Assembly (NCBI GenBank): GCA_003008705.1
Contig: PDUO01000001.1
Coordinates: forward strand, 682,001-746,000
Direction: 5' to 3'
From: Pezicula radicicola
Taxonomy: Eukaryota; Ascomycota; Leotiomycetes; Helotiales; Dermateaceae
Length of the DNA: 64,000 nt
The notes under the pieces were generated by a model. That model did not search any database. It was not told where the DNA came from and was given only the letters and a program-made list of their open reading frames with translations. Below, one piece after another: positions 21,797 through 34,453 of the stretch; the stretch's first letter is position 1; every line of letters begins with the position of its first letter. The position numbers and the translations under genes are program-made.

Positions 21797-22834
21797 TCTC
21801 TTCATAGGAAGGTATAGACATATACAATTAGGCACTCTTCTTATTTGGTACATCCTGTGTAACTGTACTTCTACGGCCACATATGAGGATGGAACTTGCA
21901 ATAGTTTCAGGTGCGAGGGAGGGGTTTTCAGACACTATCTGTGGTAACGACCCTTGAAAAATCAGCACCGGAAGTGCTTATTGTTGTACTTGTACTTGTA
22001 CACCTTAACTAGAGAGTCTGTTAAGGTATAAACAATCATGAGTTGTATTATTATGTAGATATTACATGTATCAATTGACTTACTATCAAATGTCTAATTT
22101 GTTACGAACCTACTTCGTATAGAAGGGATTAGTTCAATATTGATAACCGAGAAGATCTAGAGAACCTGATTTAAGGCAAGAGGTGAATCTCGGGTATCGG
22201 AAGTAATTACTATGGCCTTTGAGTTACCCAAACAGAAGTATCAATTCTAACATGATCTGAGCTTTTGCAAATACTGTGGGTGGTAAAATAACTAAGAACT
22301 AAAAGACCAATACTTAGGTGCTGTACAAATTGGTTTATAAATGATCATTTTGATTAGGCCAAGTCGACTACTCAAGCTAGGTTACTCAAGTTGGTTACGC
22401 AAATCAAGTGAGTGACATACGTATAAAAAAAACTCCTATAAACCAATCCATACGGTACTGTAGGTACCTACCTACGGAGTACCTAGGTAGCTATTAAATG
22501 ATGTTAATTATTACCAGCGTAGGTAGGTTTACGCCTGTCACGTGGTTTCACGGGTCCCAAAACGCGCTAATGATTCGGAATTGAAGTCGCGTCAACCCGT
22601 ATCGAAAGGCATTCATTTTCCAACCCGGTATCAGGACTAGACCACTGTAACCTGAGGTGCCTACCTACCCAACGTCTGTACCGAAGTACTCTCTTTCAAT
22701 TGACACTTGATGTAAACTCGGATCAAAAATTGAGCTCTCAAGCCTCCAACAGAACGACTGCTTCCCAATCTACAGTACTTTTGATTGACGACGCGTCGCG
22801 ACTTCAATTATGGAGGAGGACGAGTTTGCAGAGC
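21797..22834. other. intergenic region upstream of HMG-box GTPase gene
   Basis: This 1.04-kb AT-rich stretch has a TAGGTACCTACC-type palindromic cluster near 22460-22500. The promoter-proximal end is more GC-rich. There is no ORF of note. Confidence 0.5.
22791..22796. promoter_or_regulatory. MluI cell-cycle box (MCB) 5' of HMG-box GTPase gene
   Basis: A perfect ACGCGT, within GACGACGCGTCGCGAC, lies 38 bp before the proposed start codon. MBF-type factors bind ACGCGT in promoters of G1/S genes in yeasts. Function here is inferred, and the site may fall in the 5' UTR. Confidence 0.5.
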
Positions 22835-25800
22835 ATGCCATCTTCCACTGCAACGCGGCTTCAAAACAGCCAAATATTTCAAAGCAACAAGGAGACTTTG
22901 GTGTCGCAGGTACTTTCCGAGCCATTGACTTACAGCAACATTGCTGATATTTAAAGTCCTCCCACAAAACATAGAACGAACCAATTGTGAAGCGAAGGTA
23001 CAGGTTGCACAGTTCACCCAATAATGTTAGCCCGCTAACCTCTACAGGACTACTTGTGGTTCAAGGTCAAAGGCAAGCATTCGGTCCTCAAACTGCAGAA
23101 TGCCTACTTCAAGAGAACAAATACGCAAGCCAAACTATGCCAAGGGAAGAACCAAGTACCAGAGGAAACACAGATGCGACATTTGAACCATTTTAATGAC
23201 AATCTTGTTACGTTCTGGGCCTCCACAGATACAACAACGGAACTTGATCAACAGAACGGTTCTACATCAAGTGCTCGCATGCCGTTGCAGCCCGTCGTAG
23301 GATCTCAGGTACGTATAGGGGGAACACTTTCATTCCTATTCGGGAGTATTTTAAGAGGAGTTCCTCTTGAGACATCCCCTTTCAAGACGTTTTCTCTCGA
23401 GACATGTCTCGGGAGCAACAACTCCAAATCCCCTACAGAAGAAGTAATTGCTAACTCCCCGTTTACGGACAGCCTCGTTCGGATCATGCAAACAATACCA
23501 AGGTTAAGCCTGAGCCAACTGAGACCAAACCTTTTATCCAAGGTGTACATCCTGCTGACAACAACGGAGGACAACTCGCTCTAGGTCTGGGAATCAAACC
23601 TGAGCCGCTCGAGCCAGTTGCTCAGGCATCTGTCCAGAGACAAGCACCTCCATATACGCCGTACATGGGCATAAGTCAAGGTACGCCCATGAACCACCCT
23701 CCCAGCATTGCTTTGGGGCAATGTTCATGTTTTCAGGGAACTTCAATGAACCAGTACGACCACCGTCAGCATTCATGCTCTACGCCAATGAGCATCGTGA
23801 GCAAGAGCGGCGTATGCGTTACACACTTTCTGCAGGTATTATGCCCGGTGTAAAAAATCTGAATTAAGACTGACACATTTGTAAGCTGATATTGAGCGTA
23901 TTCTTGCCCACAACTGGAAGCGTTTGACAGCCGCACAACGTGATCCCTACGAGACAAAGGCTTCTCAAGCCTGGACGCGTTATGTAGAAGAGAACAGAGC
24001 ATACGGAGCTCGCTCATCTGACAAAGCAATGACAACCAACAGCCCTCTATACACTAATGCTAGCTCAGCCATGCAAGGATGGACTCCCCAAGCTATCAGT
24101 GGAGAGTATGGCATGGTCAAGCAAGAAGCAATGGATTTAGCTCCAACTTTGCCAGAGGTGAAGGCACATACCGTGACTCCCGCTCCACCAAAACCTCCCC
24201 AAAATACTCGTCTTCAAAAGATCATTGAGGAAGGTACTACAGCTCAACTCGAAAAGGAAGTAACAAGCACAAATGCATTTCTAGATGTGCTGAAAGGCCA
24301 TCTCGCGGGAGGCCAGCAGCTCCAAGATGCAAAGCACTGGATGCAACAAATAGGTAAGGTCAAAGTAAGATTTTGCCAGGACCCGCCGCTAAGTCCTTCA
24401 TTAGAAAGTCTCCAAAAGCAGGTCGTTGAAACTCCGACCATAATAGGAGTTGTCGGGAACACCGGAGCTGGCAAAAGCAGTGTTATAAATGCAATGCTAG
24501 AAGAAGAAAGATTGGTGAGTTGTGCAACAGTTTTTAGGACGCCATTGCGTCTAGTTAGATCAAGAGAGACTGACTCCTCATCTTTAATTTCAGGTCCCAA
24601 CAAACTGGTAAGTTCTTGTTCACAACAGCTAGTAAACTCTTTTTAACTAGGAAATAGTATGCGTGCATGCACAGCGGTTGTCACAGAAATCTCATGGAAT
24701 TCGAGCGAAGATGCCAATGCCAAATATCGAGCCGATATAGAATTTATTCAAGCGTCGGACTGGGAAAAGGACCTTAGGATTTCGTTAAAAGAATTACTTG
24801 ACGGCAACGGAAATGTAGGGACTCCCTTCGCCATCTGAGTATTTCATGCTGAATTATCCTAGGTCTCTCGTGATTGTACCAATGCGGAATCCGAAGCAGG
24901 TGTTGCTTATGCAAAGATCAAAGCAGGTGGGTTCTTGTGTGAACATTACCACCAAATTACTGACAATACTAACATATATTTAGTATATCCCCAGAAAACA
25001 AAAGAGCAACTTGCCGGTTGTTCTGTCGAGGAGCTAATGAAAGAACCTGGTGTCAGAGAAGTTCTGGGTACCACTAAAAATATTGAAAAAGCTAGAGCAG
25101 AACCATTTTACCGCTCTCTCCAAAACTATGTTGATAGCAAGGAAAAGGCAACCGGCGATCCGGACAAAAAGAAGGAGAAGAGACAGATGGAGTTCTGGCC
25201 GTTGATCAAGGTTGTGAGGATCTACACAAAGGCCGATGCCTTATCTACAGGTGCGGTGATTGTAGATCTACCTGGTGTTCATGACTCGAATGCTGCTCGT
25301 GCAGCTGTTGCTGCTGGTTATATGTAAGTCACAAGTTCTCGGAGCAATTTTGTCCCTTCTACGTTCGGTTACTTCCCATGAATCTAGGACTAACTCCAAA
25401 TTTTTGACTCCAGGAAACAATGCACAGGATTGTGGATTTGTGCTCCTATCAACCGTGCAGTTGATGATAAGGCCGCTAAATCCCTCCTTGGAGAGTCTTT
25501 CAAAAGACAGCTCAAATATGATGGGACGTATTCCCGAGTCACTTTCATCTGCTCTAAGACGGACGACATTAGTCTTATGGAAGCTAGTGACTCCCTTGGC
25601 CTTGAAGAGGAAATGGCTGCTGATTGGGCCAAAATTGACGCAAATGAAAAGGAGCAGAAAACATTGAACAATTCGGTGAAAGAGCTGAAGGAAAGCAAGG
25701 CCGTTTATGGTGATATTTTAAACGATGCAGATGACGCGCTCGATGTCTGGGACAAATTAAAAGAAGATGCTGAAGATGGTAAAACCGTATTTGAACCTGA

Positions 25801-28407
25801 GCAGAAGAAGAAGCGAAAGCACTCATCAGGATCCGAAAAGGCACGCAAAAAGCGTAAATCATCAATTCAAACCGAAGACGACAATGATGATGACTTCATC
25901 AATGATGACGACGAGGACAGCAAAATTGCTTCTGGATCTGAGAATGAAGATGAATCTTCTGAGCGGGGTGAACCACTGACAATTGAAGTCGTTGATGCGA
26001 AGATCGCTGAGCTAAAAGATACGAAGAAAAATGCACGACGAGAGCGTATGAACGTAGATTCAAAAATCAAGGAGATCAATGCGCGGCTTGCAGCTCTCAA
26101 AGCAGAAAGTAGCGAGATTGAAGCAGGAATGAGTGCCATCTGTATCGAAGGAAGGAATAAATACTCAAAGGGGGCAATACAACAAGATTTTGCAGCGGGA
26201 ATTAAAGAGCGTAAGTAAATCTGGTTCATTTTTGTCCTGTTATTGACTGTATTGGGTGCTGTAACACTCCTCGACATTTCTACACTTCTGAGATATGCCT
26301 CGCTGGTCATATATCATGTCTTATTTCTCCTAGGACATTCTAAAGTATTGCTAATACCGAAATCCTGTACTAGTTGACCAAGAGAATGCCGAGGAGGAAG
26401 ACGCAGAAAATTTCAATCCAGAAGAAGACATCCGAGACTATGACGAGGTTGCTCATTCTCTGCCGGTCTTCTGTGTCAGCAGCAGAGCTTACCAAAAGCT
26501 TCGTGGAAGACTACACAGAGACCCTAATGTCCCAGGATTTCGCAATGTCGAAGAGACTGAGGTAAGAATTAAATCACAAGGAAGCACTCGGAGTTTCACT
26601 TGAATGATCGGTTTCCGACTTTGACTAACAGAATACAGATTCCTCAATTACAGGCACACTGCAAAAAATTGACTGAGGCAGGCCGAGCAGCATCTTGTCG
26701 ACGTTATCTCAACTCGTTATCTCAATTACTCTTATCTCTGTGTTTGTGGAGCCAGAATGATGGTAGTGGTATCAACCTATCGGACGAGGAAAAGAGAGCG
26801 GAGGGGAGGTTCCTCCAGTCACGACTTCAGACTTTGGAGAAATCTCTAGATAAGGCTGTCCAAGACTGTTTGGGTGATATGAAAGAAGCCTTGTCAGAGG
26901 AAATTTTCGAGCATTTTGATCATGTAATACAACTTGCCGTTGATGAAGCGCCCAGGTATGTCAAAACTTGGAGTAACCTCGTGCTTCTGGAAGTTCCTTA
27001 TTGAGTTCCTTCTGAGCTATCTAGAAAAGGAAGCTAATCCGAATCCCTGCACCACAGAACGTCTCAGAAATGGGGAGCGCCAGTCAACAGAGTCGATCGT
27101 TCTCAAGGTGGTTACTTTTGGGCGACCTATAAGGCGATTTGCCGGAGAGATGGTGTTTTTGCCAATGCCCAAGGTACATGAAGCTTAGGGGTTCATATCC
27201 GTTTAGTACTAACAGAACCTTAGGTCCGCATGACTTCAATAACCAACTGACTGAGCCAATAATGAAACATTTGGCAAGCCATTGGGAAGTATGCATCACT
27301 GCATCACCTCCTTTGGGCTGCTTCCAGAGCCATTCCGTTCTCAGGATAATGCTGACTCATAACTCGCAGAAAGCATTTGCTAGAAAGCTTCCGCAGGTTC
27401 TTCAGGGCTTCACAAGGAAATCTAAGATCCTACTTGAAACCTTTCATAGGGAGATTGAAGCTCGCAGCCTTAATAAGGGGGCCGGGAACGCTGGCTTAGC
27501 AATGCTTCACCAACAACTCCGAACCTATGAGAATACCTTCGTCCATCTAACAGGTGAAATGGTAGAACTGATCACAAACCTTCAACGTGAGGCCAATCGA
27601 GAATTTGTCCCTGTTGTCGCGAGACATCTTGCTTCTGCATATAAGGTTAGTCGTCCCTTTCTCAATAATTTGAGGAGCTGCTGCATGCTTTAGCAGCTTT
27701 AAATACTTAGAGAAACAATGCTAACATAGATTTCTTAAACAGTGGTGTGCAGAGGAGACAGGTATGCGATCTACTTACTATTCATTCGATTTCACTAACC
27801 ACGTTTCTTAGGTTCTGGCCAATACAACCGCATGAAGGCCCACATGAATGGCCATGTGGAATCGAATCGCGAACAAATGTTCAGAGAGAGTTGTGACGAA
27901 GTTAAGAGCAGACTGACCGTAATGTGTCGCCAGGTAGAGGAGGCTATTGCGAACAGAACAGACCAAGTCTTCGAACAGATGCGCAGAGACTACAGTAGTG
28001 TTGTCAACGGGACTCAAATCCCCCAAGGGCAGATCATGCCAAAGTGGGAGAGGCAGATGCGATCGCAAATCCGCATGGCAATTGAGAACAAGGAGAAAGA
28101 AGAGGAGCGCCAAGGTATACAAGATGCAGCAGCAGAGCAAGAAGAAGTCATGAAGGAAACTGAGAAAGAGGAACGCCAAGAAATACAAGTCGCAGCAGCA
28201 GAACAGGAGGAAGTCGTGAAAGGCTCCAACATTGACCAATCCAACAATGAGGCAGCTGCAGAAGTTGAGGGCGACTCTACCGCCATGGAAGAAGATGAGG
28301 ATCCAAGCAAGCAACTAGCTGAGGAGGCCCGTCTAAATGAAGACGATCCATTTGCAGACGGTCTTAAAGGCACAGATGCGAAGGATGCAGCGGATTCCTC
28401 GGGTTGA
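22835..28407 (+). CDS. HMG-box / SLIP-GC-like dynamin-family nuclear GTPase fusion
   Basis: I resolve seventeen exons with consistent phase: 22835-22909, 23048-23308, 23473-23680, 23737-23835, 23886-24514, 24594-24607, 24658-24814, 24863-24926, 24984-25323, 25414-26210, 26374-26561, 26639-26955, 27058-27173, 27224-27288, 27370-27645, 27743-27761 and 27812-28407. The product is 1406 aa. Residues about 186-255 are an HMG box (PVRPPSAFMLYANEHR, then HNWKRLTAAQRDPYETKA). A large GTPase follows: G1 GNTGAGKSS (about 405), G2 threonine in ACTAVV, G3 DLPGVHD (about 597) and G4 SKTD (about 663). A KKKRKH/ARKKRKSS basic cluster looks like a nuclear signal, and an acidic coiled region follows. KWGAPVN and GPHDFN blocks match the nuclear GTPase SLIP-GC. 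The box and G1 share one exon (23886-24514), so the fusion does not depend on a splice guess. The first three exons are less certain. Confidence 0.85.
28093..28221 (+). repeat. internal tandem duplication in GTPase C-terminal tail
   Basis: Two adjoining copies of about 22 codons encode EERQGIQDAAAEQEEVMKE and EERQEIQVAAAEQEEVVKG. They lie in a glutamate-rich coiled-coil tail after the helical bundle. The copies differ at several positions, so the duplication is not recent. Confidence 0.7.
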
Positions 28408-29258
28408 GACGTATGGAGACGGTTATGTATGATAGGAGGCCATGGGATTGGTAGCAGGTCGTGTGTATAATGACATGAATAGGGTTATTGGCTGGGCATC
28501 AATCGTGGAGCTTTATACTTCTTGTTTGCTATTTCTTCAGTATATCTTGGCACTCAATATTTGCCCAGGTATGCAAACATTCACTCACATCTCGTGTTGT
28601 CTCAATTCGAGGCTGGCGATGTTAGCCAAAACATAGAGCATAGCAAATGGCGTTTCAAGCAGTGTCTCTCTGCCTGCAGTTCATACCCTTGCTTAAGGCT
28701 GGTTAGCTCTCATTAGATCCAAATAAAGTTTGAGGGGCATAGTAATGTCTATTTGAAACTGTATATAAACTTCTCAGCCCTACTATGTAAAGTCTTGAAA
28801 TTAAATAGGGAATATTCTCGAGAATCTTGAGGCTCTTGAACACACTAAAATTTCTATGGCACTTGAACTTCTTCCTTTTCCTCCACGATTCAGACATCTT
28901 TGTACAAGTACAAAACACATCCATAGAGAGCAAATTTTGAAAATGAGAAAAGTGAGAAGAGATGATACGATATGTAAGGATCAATCATGTCATGAAGTTT
29001 TTTGTTGGGTGGAAATCATGTCTTGGTACGTTATTATTAAGTGTGATAGGAAATACCTCCGTAGATTTAAAGGTTGTGAGGGAAGGGGAAATGGAGATTT
29101 AGATAATAAGTGCCTTTATGGTTTCTATATGGGATTTGAAATAAGAAATGTTCTGTGGATGTGATGCTTGCTATGTGATTATATCTAAGAGGATATTAGT
29201 CATATAAGGGTATAGTAACTCAAGTTTAAGCAACTCTCTGACTTTGAGTTGTTCGATT

Positions 29259-29294
29259 TCAATTTGAGCACTTAAACTTGAAATAGTGTAACTC
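29259..29294 (-). repeat. dispersed repeat, copy 1 (GAGTTACACTATTT family)
   Basis: Read on the minus strand, 29294-29266 gives GAGTTACACTATTT followed by CAAGTTTAAGTGC. It matches 42085-42111 with one indel and one mismatch over about 28 bp. The plus-strand neighbourhood holds a partial inverted copy at 29215-29240. Confidence 0.5.
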
Positions 29295-30737
29295 ACCTTA
29301 CTCCAACATAACTAGACATTTGCGCCTGACTAAAACTTGTTGTATGGTATCTAGCCTTGTGCAATGCTTTCCTTGTGGGGGGCTTTCCTACAGATCGAAT
29401 TAAATGCACCTCGTCACTGGAATCCTCCAAATTTTGCGAGGCAGTAATCACCCTCGACACGAGCAAGAAAGATAGACCCGTTGGATCTCAGGAGGAGCTC
29501 TCCACGTCGTTGATAATAACGCGACAAGTATTGGGATTCGTATTTCCACAATTTTGTGAGCGGATTCCTTCCTGTCAGTCTCGTTCCAATCTCATCAAGG
29601 AAATGACTCCAGCGTCGACGACAATGTTGTGTACCCTTGATTCTTTGCACATGGCACCCAGGACCCATAAGCTGCACTTGACCTACCTAATCGTAACTTC
29701 AGAGGTCTCGCCCGAGAAATTGGTAGATTATCATTCAAGACCTTCAACAGGTTCAAGCTTCCCCAGGGCTATGATGTCGATCTTCTCTGTCTCGTACTGG
29801 GCTGACTACAGCCGGGGGCTAATTTCAGTTAGCGGCAGGCCTGGGAAATTGCAATGGCCAGCCAAGAGGTTAAGGATAGACCTGCCCTTGAATATTATTA
29901 GCCAAGGTGCAAGCCCTATGACTTCCGGAATTGTCAATCAGACGGTGAAGTGACTTTACTCGTAGATGCGACTGAGATGGGTCGCAAATGACAGCGCTTC
30001 TGGACCGAGTTGAGGTTAGGATTCTAGGAACGGTGAAGGGCTCTAGGAGATTGTTCGGTAAGACAATGGCGTACCGAGCAGCCAACCGCATCCCTGACTC
30101 TTGGCTTCTACTCTGCAAACCTGGAAGTTCTTCCACCGCGGGACTGTACCTGACTAGCAAAGGTCCCTAAAGTTTATTGTTCTTACAGTACTAACCGTAC
30201 GAGCCTAAGTCCTGTAAGCATAATGATACCGTAATAAGAGAATAAGCTACAGTAGATAAGGTACAGTCCTGTCGTACAGTGTGTATCCCCCCTGATGTTG
30301 ATCCCTCGCAGCCACAAGTCCCAACGGCCCCTCCAAAAGACAAACAAAGCTCCGCCATAGGTTCCGGACCATGGCAGCCAAACACGAGAAAAGGAAAATG
30401 AGATGAAATCATGAAGATCGCAGCTGCGCGCGTAGGGGATGCAGCCTCGTAGGGGGTGGCTAAAGTCTGGCGCTTTTGTGATTGGGATGCGCTGTTCCCC
30501 GCAACTCAGCGGCCTGTCCCACTTGTCACCAGCATCTGCTCATCTCGCTTCAGGGCCTCAACTCGAACATGCAACCCTAATGGTGCTAATGCAGGCACCA
30601 CAGGCACTAACAGACCCCAAAGAAGGAAGTCTCCGGGGTGTTCTTGGTCTTCTGTCCATCGCATCTAAGCCAAGAACAGAGGAAAGAGGAACGGCCCCCC
30701 TGCTACGAACTGGGGCGTGTGCGCTGTGCGAGGATCT

Positions 30738-30800
30738 CTCTCCCCCTCTCTCTCTCTCTCTCTCTTTAATATCCTCTTCGCGCCCATTCTTTTCTTTCCT
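30738..30800 (+). promoter_or_regulatory. CT-rich tract upstream of GH17 gene
   Basis: A long pyrimidine run (CTCTCTCTC and TTTCTTTCC types) lies about 190-250 bp before the ATG. CT-rich blocks near transcription starts are common in strongly expressed filamentous-fungal genes, so this probably marks the core promoter or 5' UTR. Confidence 0.5.
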
Positions 30801-30986
30801 TTTCTCTTCCTCTCTCGGCGTCGATGTTCTGATCTTCCCTCTCCAAACTACCGCTTCACTCTTTCAGCGGGCATTCGTTATTGCACTGTTATTCCCCAGG
30901 ATACAAATCAACCAAGCGCATCACTTCCCGAGTCTACTTTCCAAGTTTAGCGACATTCTTAGCACTAATTTACGACTCAATTCAAG

Positions 30987-32885
30987 ATGAAGGCTGGAGT
31001 TTTCGCAGTCGCTGTTGCAGCGATTGCCGGTGGCGTCGATGCCAGAAAGCATGCTCGCCATGTCCACGATGCTTTCCATAATGCGCGAGCAGTGAACCTC
31101 TCCACTGCTTCCCCCGAGACCTGTGCTTGCACAACTAGCTACTTCAATGTTACTGGAGCAGCTACACGTGAGTTGGAGCCGCATCTCCAGGATTGTCATG
31201 CAAATATCACATACTAATATGAGTAGTCGTGTTCCCACCTGCTCCCTTGACAACCGCTCTCCCATCCACTTCAATCCCAGCTGTCACTACAAGTGCCGCC
31301 GTGAAGTCCAGCACCTCGCCAGCGCCAATTGTCCCAACACCAAACCCAACCACCATAGAAACCCCAGGTGTTTACACTATCCCAGCTACGACCCTAACTC
31401 TGACTGAGTCGACCACGGTCTGTGCCGCTACCTCGACTCCAGTTGCATCTGCTGGAACCTACACCATTGGAGGAGTCACCACCGTTGTCTCCACCTCCAC
31501 CACCGTGGTCTGCCCTTACGCCTCGGTTTCCACCAACTCTGGAGGAGTTGTCACTAGCACCATTTTGACAACCACCTATGTCTGCCCAGCCGCTGGTACT
31601 TACACCATTGCTCCTATCACCACTACCGTCAACCAGAGCACAGTTTTGGTCTACCCAACCCCGGCCAGCTACGCCCCAGGAACCTACACCGCTCCCGAGC
31701 TTACTACCACCATTACTGATACGAGCGTTGTCGTTTACTGTCCATTCACTTCCCCAGCAGCAGCTTCGGCTTCTACTTCCGCACCAGCTCCTGCTTCAAC
31801 CACCGCTTCCGATGTTCAAGCTGTAGCAACGTCTGCGCCAGCAGCATCTGTTCCAGCAGTATCTGTTCCAGCAGTTGAAAGTTCATCTACCTACGCTCCA
31901 GCTCCAGTTGCAAGCACCACTGCTGAGAACAACAAGGTTGCATCTCTCACCTCAGCTGCTGTTTCCACCCCATCCAGCACCTCTACCTCTTCTTCAATTA
32001 GCTCTGTCATCGGTGGATTGTTCGGACTCGGAAGCGAGACTGATCAATGGGCCATTACCTACACCCCATACACCACCGATGGACAGTGCAAGAGCGAGGC
32101 TCAGGTCTACATCGATGTTGCTTTGATTGCTCTGAAGGGCTTCTCCACTCTCCGTGTCTACAGCACTGACTGCTCAACTCTGGAGTATATTGGAGGTGCA
32201 GCCAAGGTTTCCGGTGTGAAGTTGATCCTTGGTATCTTTATCTCTTCCACTGGTATCAGCGGAGCAGCCGATCAAGTCACAGCCATAACTAGCTGGGCTC
32301 AATGGGACCTTGTTGACCTCATCTCTATTGGTAATGAGGCTGTCTTCAACGGCTACTGTACCGCCTCTGAACTAGCTTCGTTCATCTCTTCCACCAAGTC
32401 TTCCTTCTCCGCAGCTGGATACACTGGACCTTGCACCACCACTGAGCCTCTCAACATCTGGCAAGAGTCTACTGCCGAACTCTGTGACGTTGTTGATGTC
32501 GTCGGATGCAACATCCATCCTTTCTTCAACGCCGCCACCGCTGCAGCTGATGCCGGATCTTTCGTCGCCTCCCAATTGTCCATCGTCGACAGTCTCTGCA
32601 GCGGCAAGAGTGGAATCACCTTGGAGACTGGATGGCCCACTGCAGGAGAGTGCAACGGTCTTGCATGCCCCGGTACAGACGAACAGTCAACTGCTCTTGC
32701 ATCAATCAAGGCCGAAGGTAAATTATCCGTTCCCCCATTCCGCCCTACCTTTTAATTAAACTATGCTAACGTACTGTGCTATAGTCGGTGGCAAGTCCTG
32801 CATTCTTTCCTTCGCCAATGACTTGTGGAAGTCACCAGGAGAGTTCGGTTGTGAGCAGAGCTGGGGAGCTATCGACTTTTTCTGA
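30987..32885 (+). CDS. GH17 cell-wall beta-1,3-glucanase/glucanosyltransferase-like (BtgE type)
   Basis: There are three exons, 30987-31167, 31227-32717 and 32785-32885, all in phase, giving 590 aa. The N-terminus (MKAGVFAVAVAAIAGGVDA) is a signal peptide. The next 300 residues are Ser/Thr/Pro/Ala-rich, with repeated GTYTI and TVCPY-type units, likely heavily O-glycosylated in the wall. The C-terminal half (about 330-590) is glycoside hydrolase family 17, with the acid/base glutamate in ISIGNEAVF and the nucleophile glutamate in TLETGWPT. Cysteines there probably form disulfides. The signal peptide, Ser/Thr linker and GH17 layout is that of Aspergillus BtgE. It likely remodels beta-1,3-glucan at the cell surface. 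No GPI-anchor signal is visible at the C-terminus. Confidence 0.92.
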
Positions 32886-33590
32886 TCTGTTACCGCCATG
32901 TATTAATCATCTTATTATATCTTGAGTAACAACATCATCTAAGTAGATGAACGACATTAGTTTAGTCGTAGTCAAGCATTGGATCAAGGAGTAAGAGGGG
33001 GGCTATGTATTGCGTTTTTTACATAGCTTTGGAAATGTATATTGTTGGCGTGTGTATTCATGATATGAGCCTTTTGGGGGGGGCCGTTATTATGGGATGA
33101 GCCTTAAGCATTGTAAATTCTAGTGTCTATTCAGATGAATTACATCGTGCTGGTGCCGCATATCGTCCGCTTCAAATTCCGCTTTTCTTTTTGCAACATC
33201 TAGACCGGGGGTTCAGATACAATTTTGTAAGAAGTTGAGTTCCCTATATAAGTGTATCACGCATTAAAGCCTCCAAACAGAAATCGACGAGGCACAGACT
33301 ACATGTCAGTTGACGCCAAGGTCAATCAGTCGCTCGCTGAAGCCGCATGGGGCTTTGTTCAACTCTTCCGGGATCACTCTTTCACCTGCAGCCATCTCTC
33401 GAAAACATAAGAGCCTTACTCTCCCCTTCCCTCCTCTCCTCGAAAGATTCTCGCATTCCCATCATACTTTTGGTTACTCAGGCTCGTTCATACCACCTTG
33501 ACTTCTTTTTCAAAAGCCACCGGGCTCGTATATTGGCCGCCATCAAACCTCGCCTTGATGCCCTGAGTCTTCACGCCCGACGCCCTCAGT
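32886..33590. other. intergenic region after GH17 gene
   Basis: This 705-bp stretch holds the GH17 3' UTR and the upstream region of the decayed zinc-finger gene. A G-rich run is at about 33075. No other feature is supported. Confidence 0.45.
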
Positions 33591-34453
33591 ATGCAGGCAG
33601 GCAGAAATCAAGAGACGTGGTCCAATGGGAAGGGAAATTTACCTGCATTCAGCCAGTTGCCTCCTCACGAGGCTGCTGATGCTGATGCTGGGTAAGTCTT
33701 TTTTTTTTAAAAAACCTATCGCTAACAGCCCTCACTTTCAGCTCCATTCACAACAATGATATTACGGGTTAGCCACGGTATTCTGGAAGTCTGTTCAATG
33801 CCCTAGGTCAGTCTAGTCACTTTGACACGCCTTCTATTGCCACAAGTCAATTGGGACTGGCTGCACCCAACGACGTCCTTTTCAGCAATTATCCAAGCCA
33901 ATCTACCTTCTCTGAGCCCACCTTTTCTACAACAGGCCAATTCGGACACCAAAGTGGACAACAAGATCATTTTGCCTCTTCTGGGGATCCTTCCTTTGTT
34001 GCAAAGTCAGACCTACTGCTTCACTCATACAACTGGCCCATGACAACTGTGTGCCAGCCAGATGGCGAAGTTCCCATTGGTGGCGCTTCACCAAATCTCA
34101 GTGACACTTCCTTGGGCCCTGCTGGCGGTAATGCAGACACGACCTCGTGTCGATCATCACGAGAGCCTTCAACTTTAGCTGCAGCTCCGACCCTGGTTCC
34201 AATTCCCCAGCCCCAGGGTAACACGAGATCAAACATAACCCGTGAACGTGTCTCGTGTGGCCAACCCGGTTGCAACAAAACCTTCTCGCGTTCCGCTGAT
34301 CGCAATCGTCATATCTAAAGTGTCCATCGACAGGCTCCAGGCACCCACCTATACCCTGTTACTGGCTGTGGCAAGACATATAGCCGTGCTGATAAAGTTA
34401 AGGAGCATCTTTGGAGGAAACATCCTGCGCTTGGTTATCGCAAGGCTACTTGA
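33591..34453 (+). pseudogene. decayed C2H2 zinc-finger gene with two in-frame stops
   Basis: An exon from the ATG at 33591 (MQAGRNQETWSNGKGN) ends at 33691 before GTAAGT. The next exon starts at 33742 after TTTCAG. The joined frame then meets TAG at 33770-33772, continues open for 181 codons, meets TAA at 34316-34318, and ends at TGA 34451-34453. The last 70 residues are two C2H2-type fingers, VSCGQPGCNKTFSRSADRNR and YPVTGCGKTYSRADKVKEH. The second lacks its first cysteine. The TAA falls inside the first finger between its zinc histidines. The TAG is one C-to-T change from CAG, and the missing cysteine is one G-to-A change from TAC. Coding character on both sides of each stop argues for a recently lost transcription factor rather than a chance ORF. 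Confidence 0.7.

Larger units (their letters stand above)
28408..30986. other. 2.6-kb intergenic region with no secure gene
   Basis: It separates the GTPase from the GH17 gene. Long chance frames at 29357-29953 and 30439-30990 lack domains, normal starts and conserved-looking composition. An imperfect inverted repeat of CTCAAGTTTAAG type lies at 29215-29295. The last 250 bp are the GH17 promoter. Confidence 0.5.

Noticed and set aside
29357..29953. 198-codon frame in the GTPase-GH17 gap
   Set aside because: It opens with TTG and has no early ATG, no domain and no splice support. Chance is the simpler explanation.
30439..30990. 183-codon frame overlapping the GH17 start
   Set aside because: It runs through the CT microsatellite and core promoter of the GH17 gene, ends just past that gene's ATG, and has low-complexity L/S content. 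It is a chance frame.
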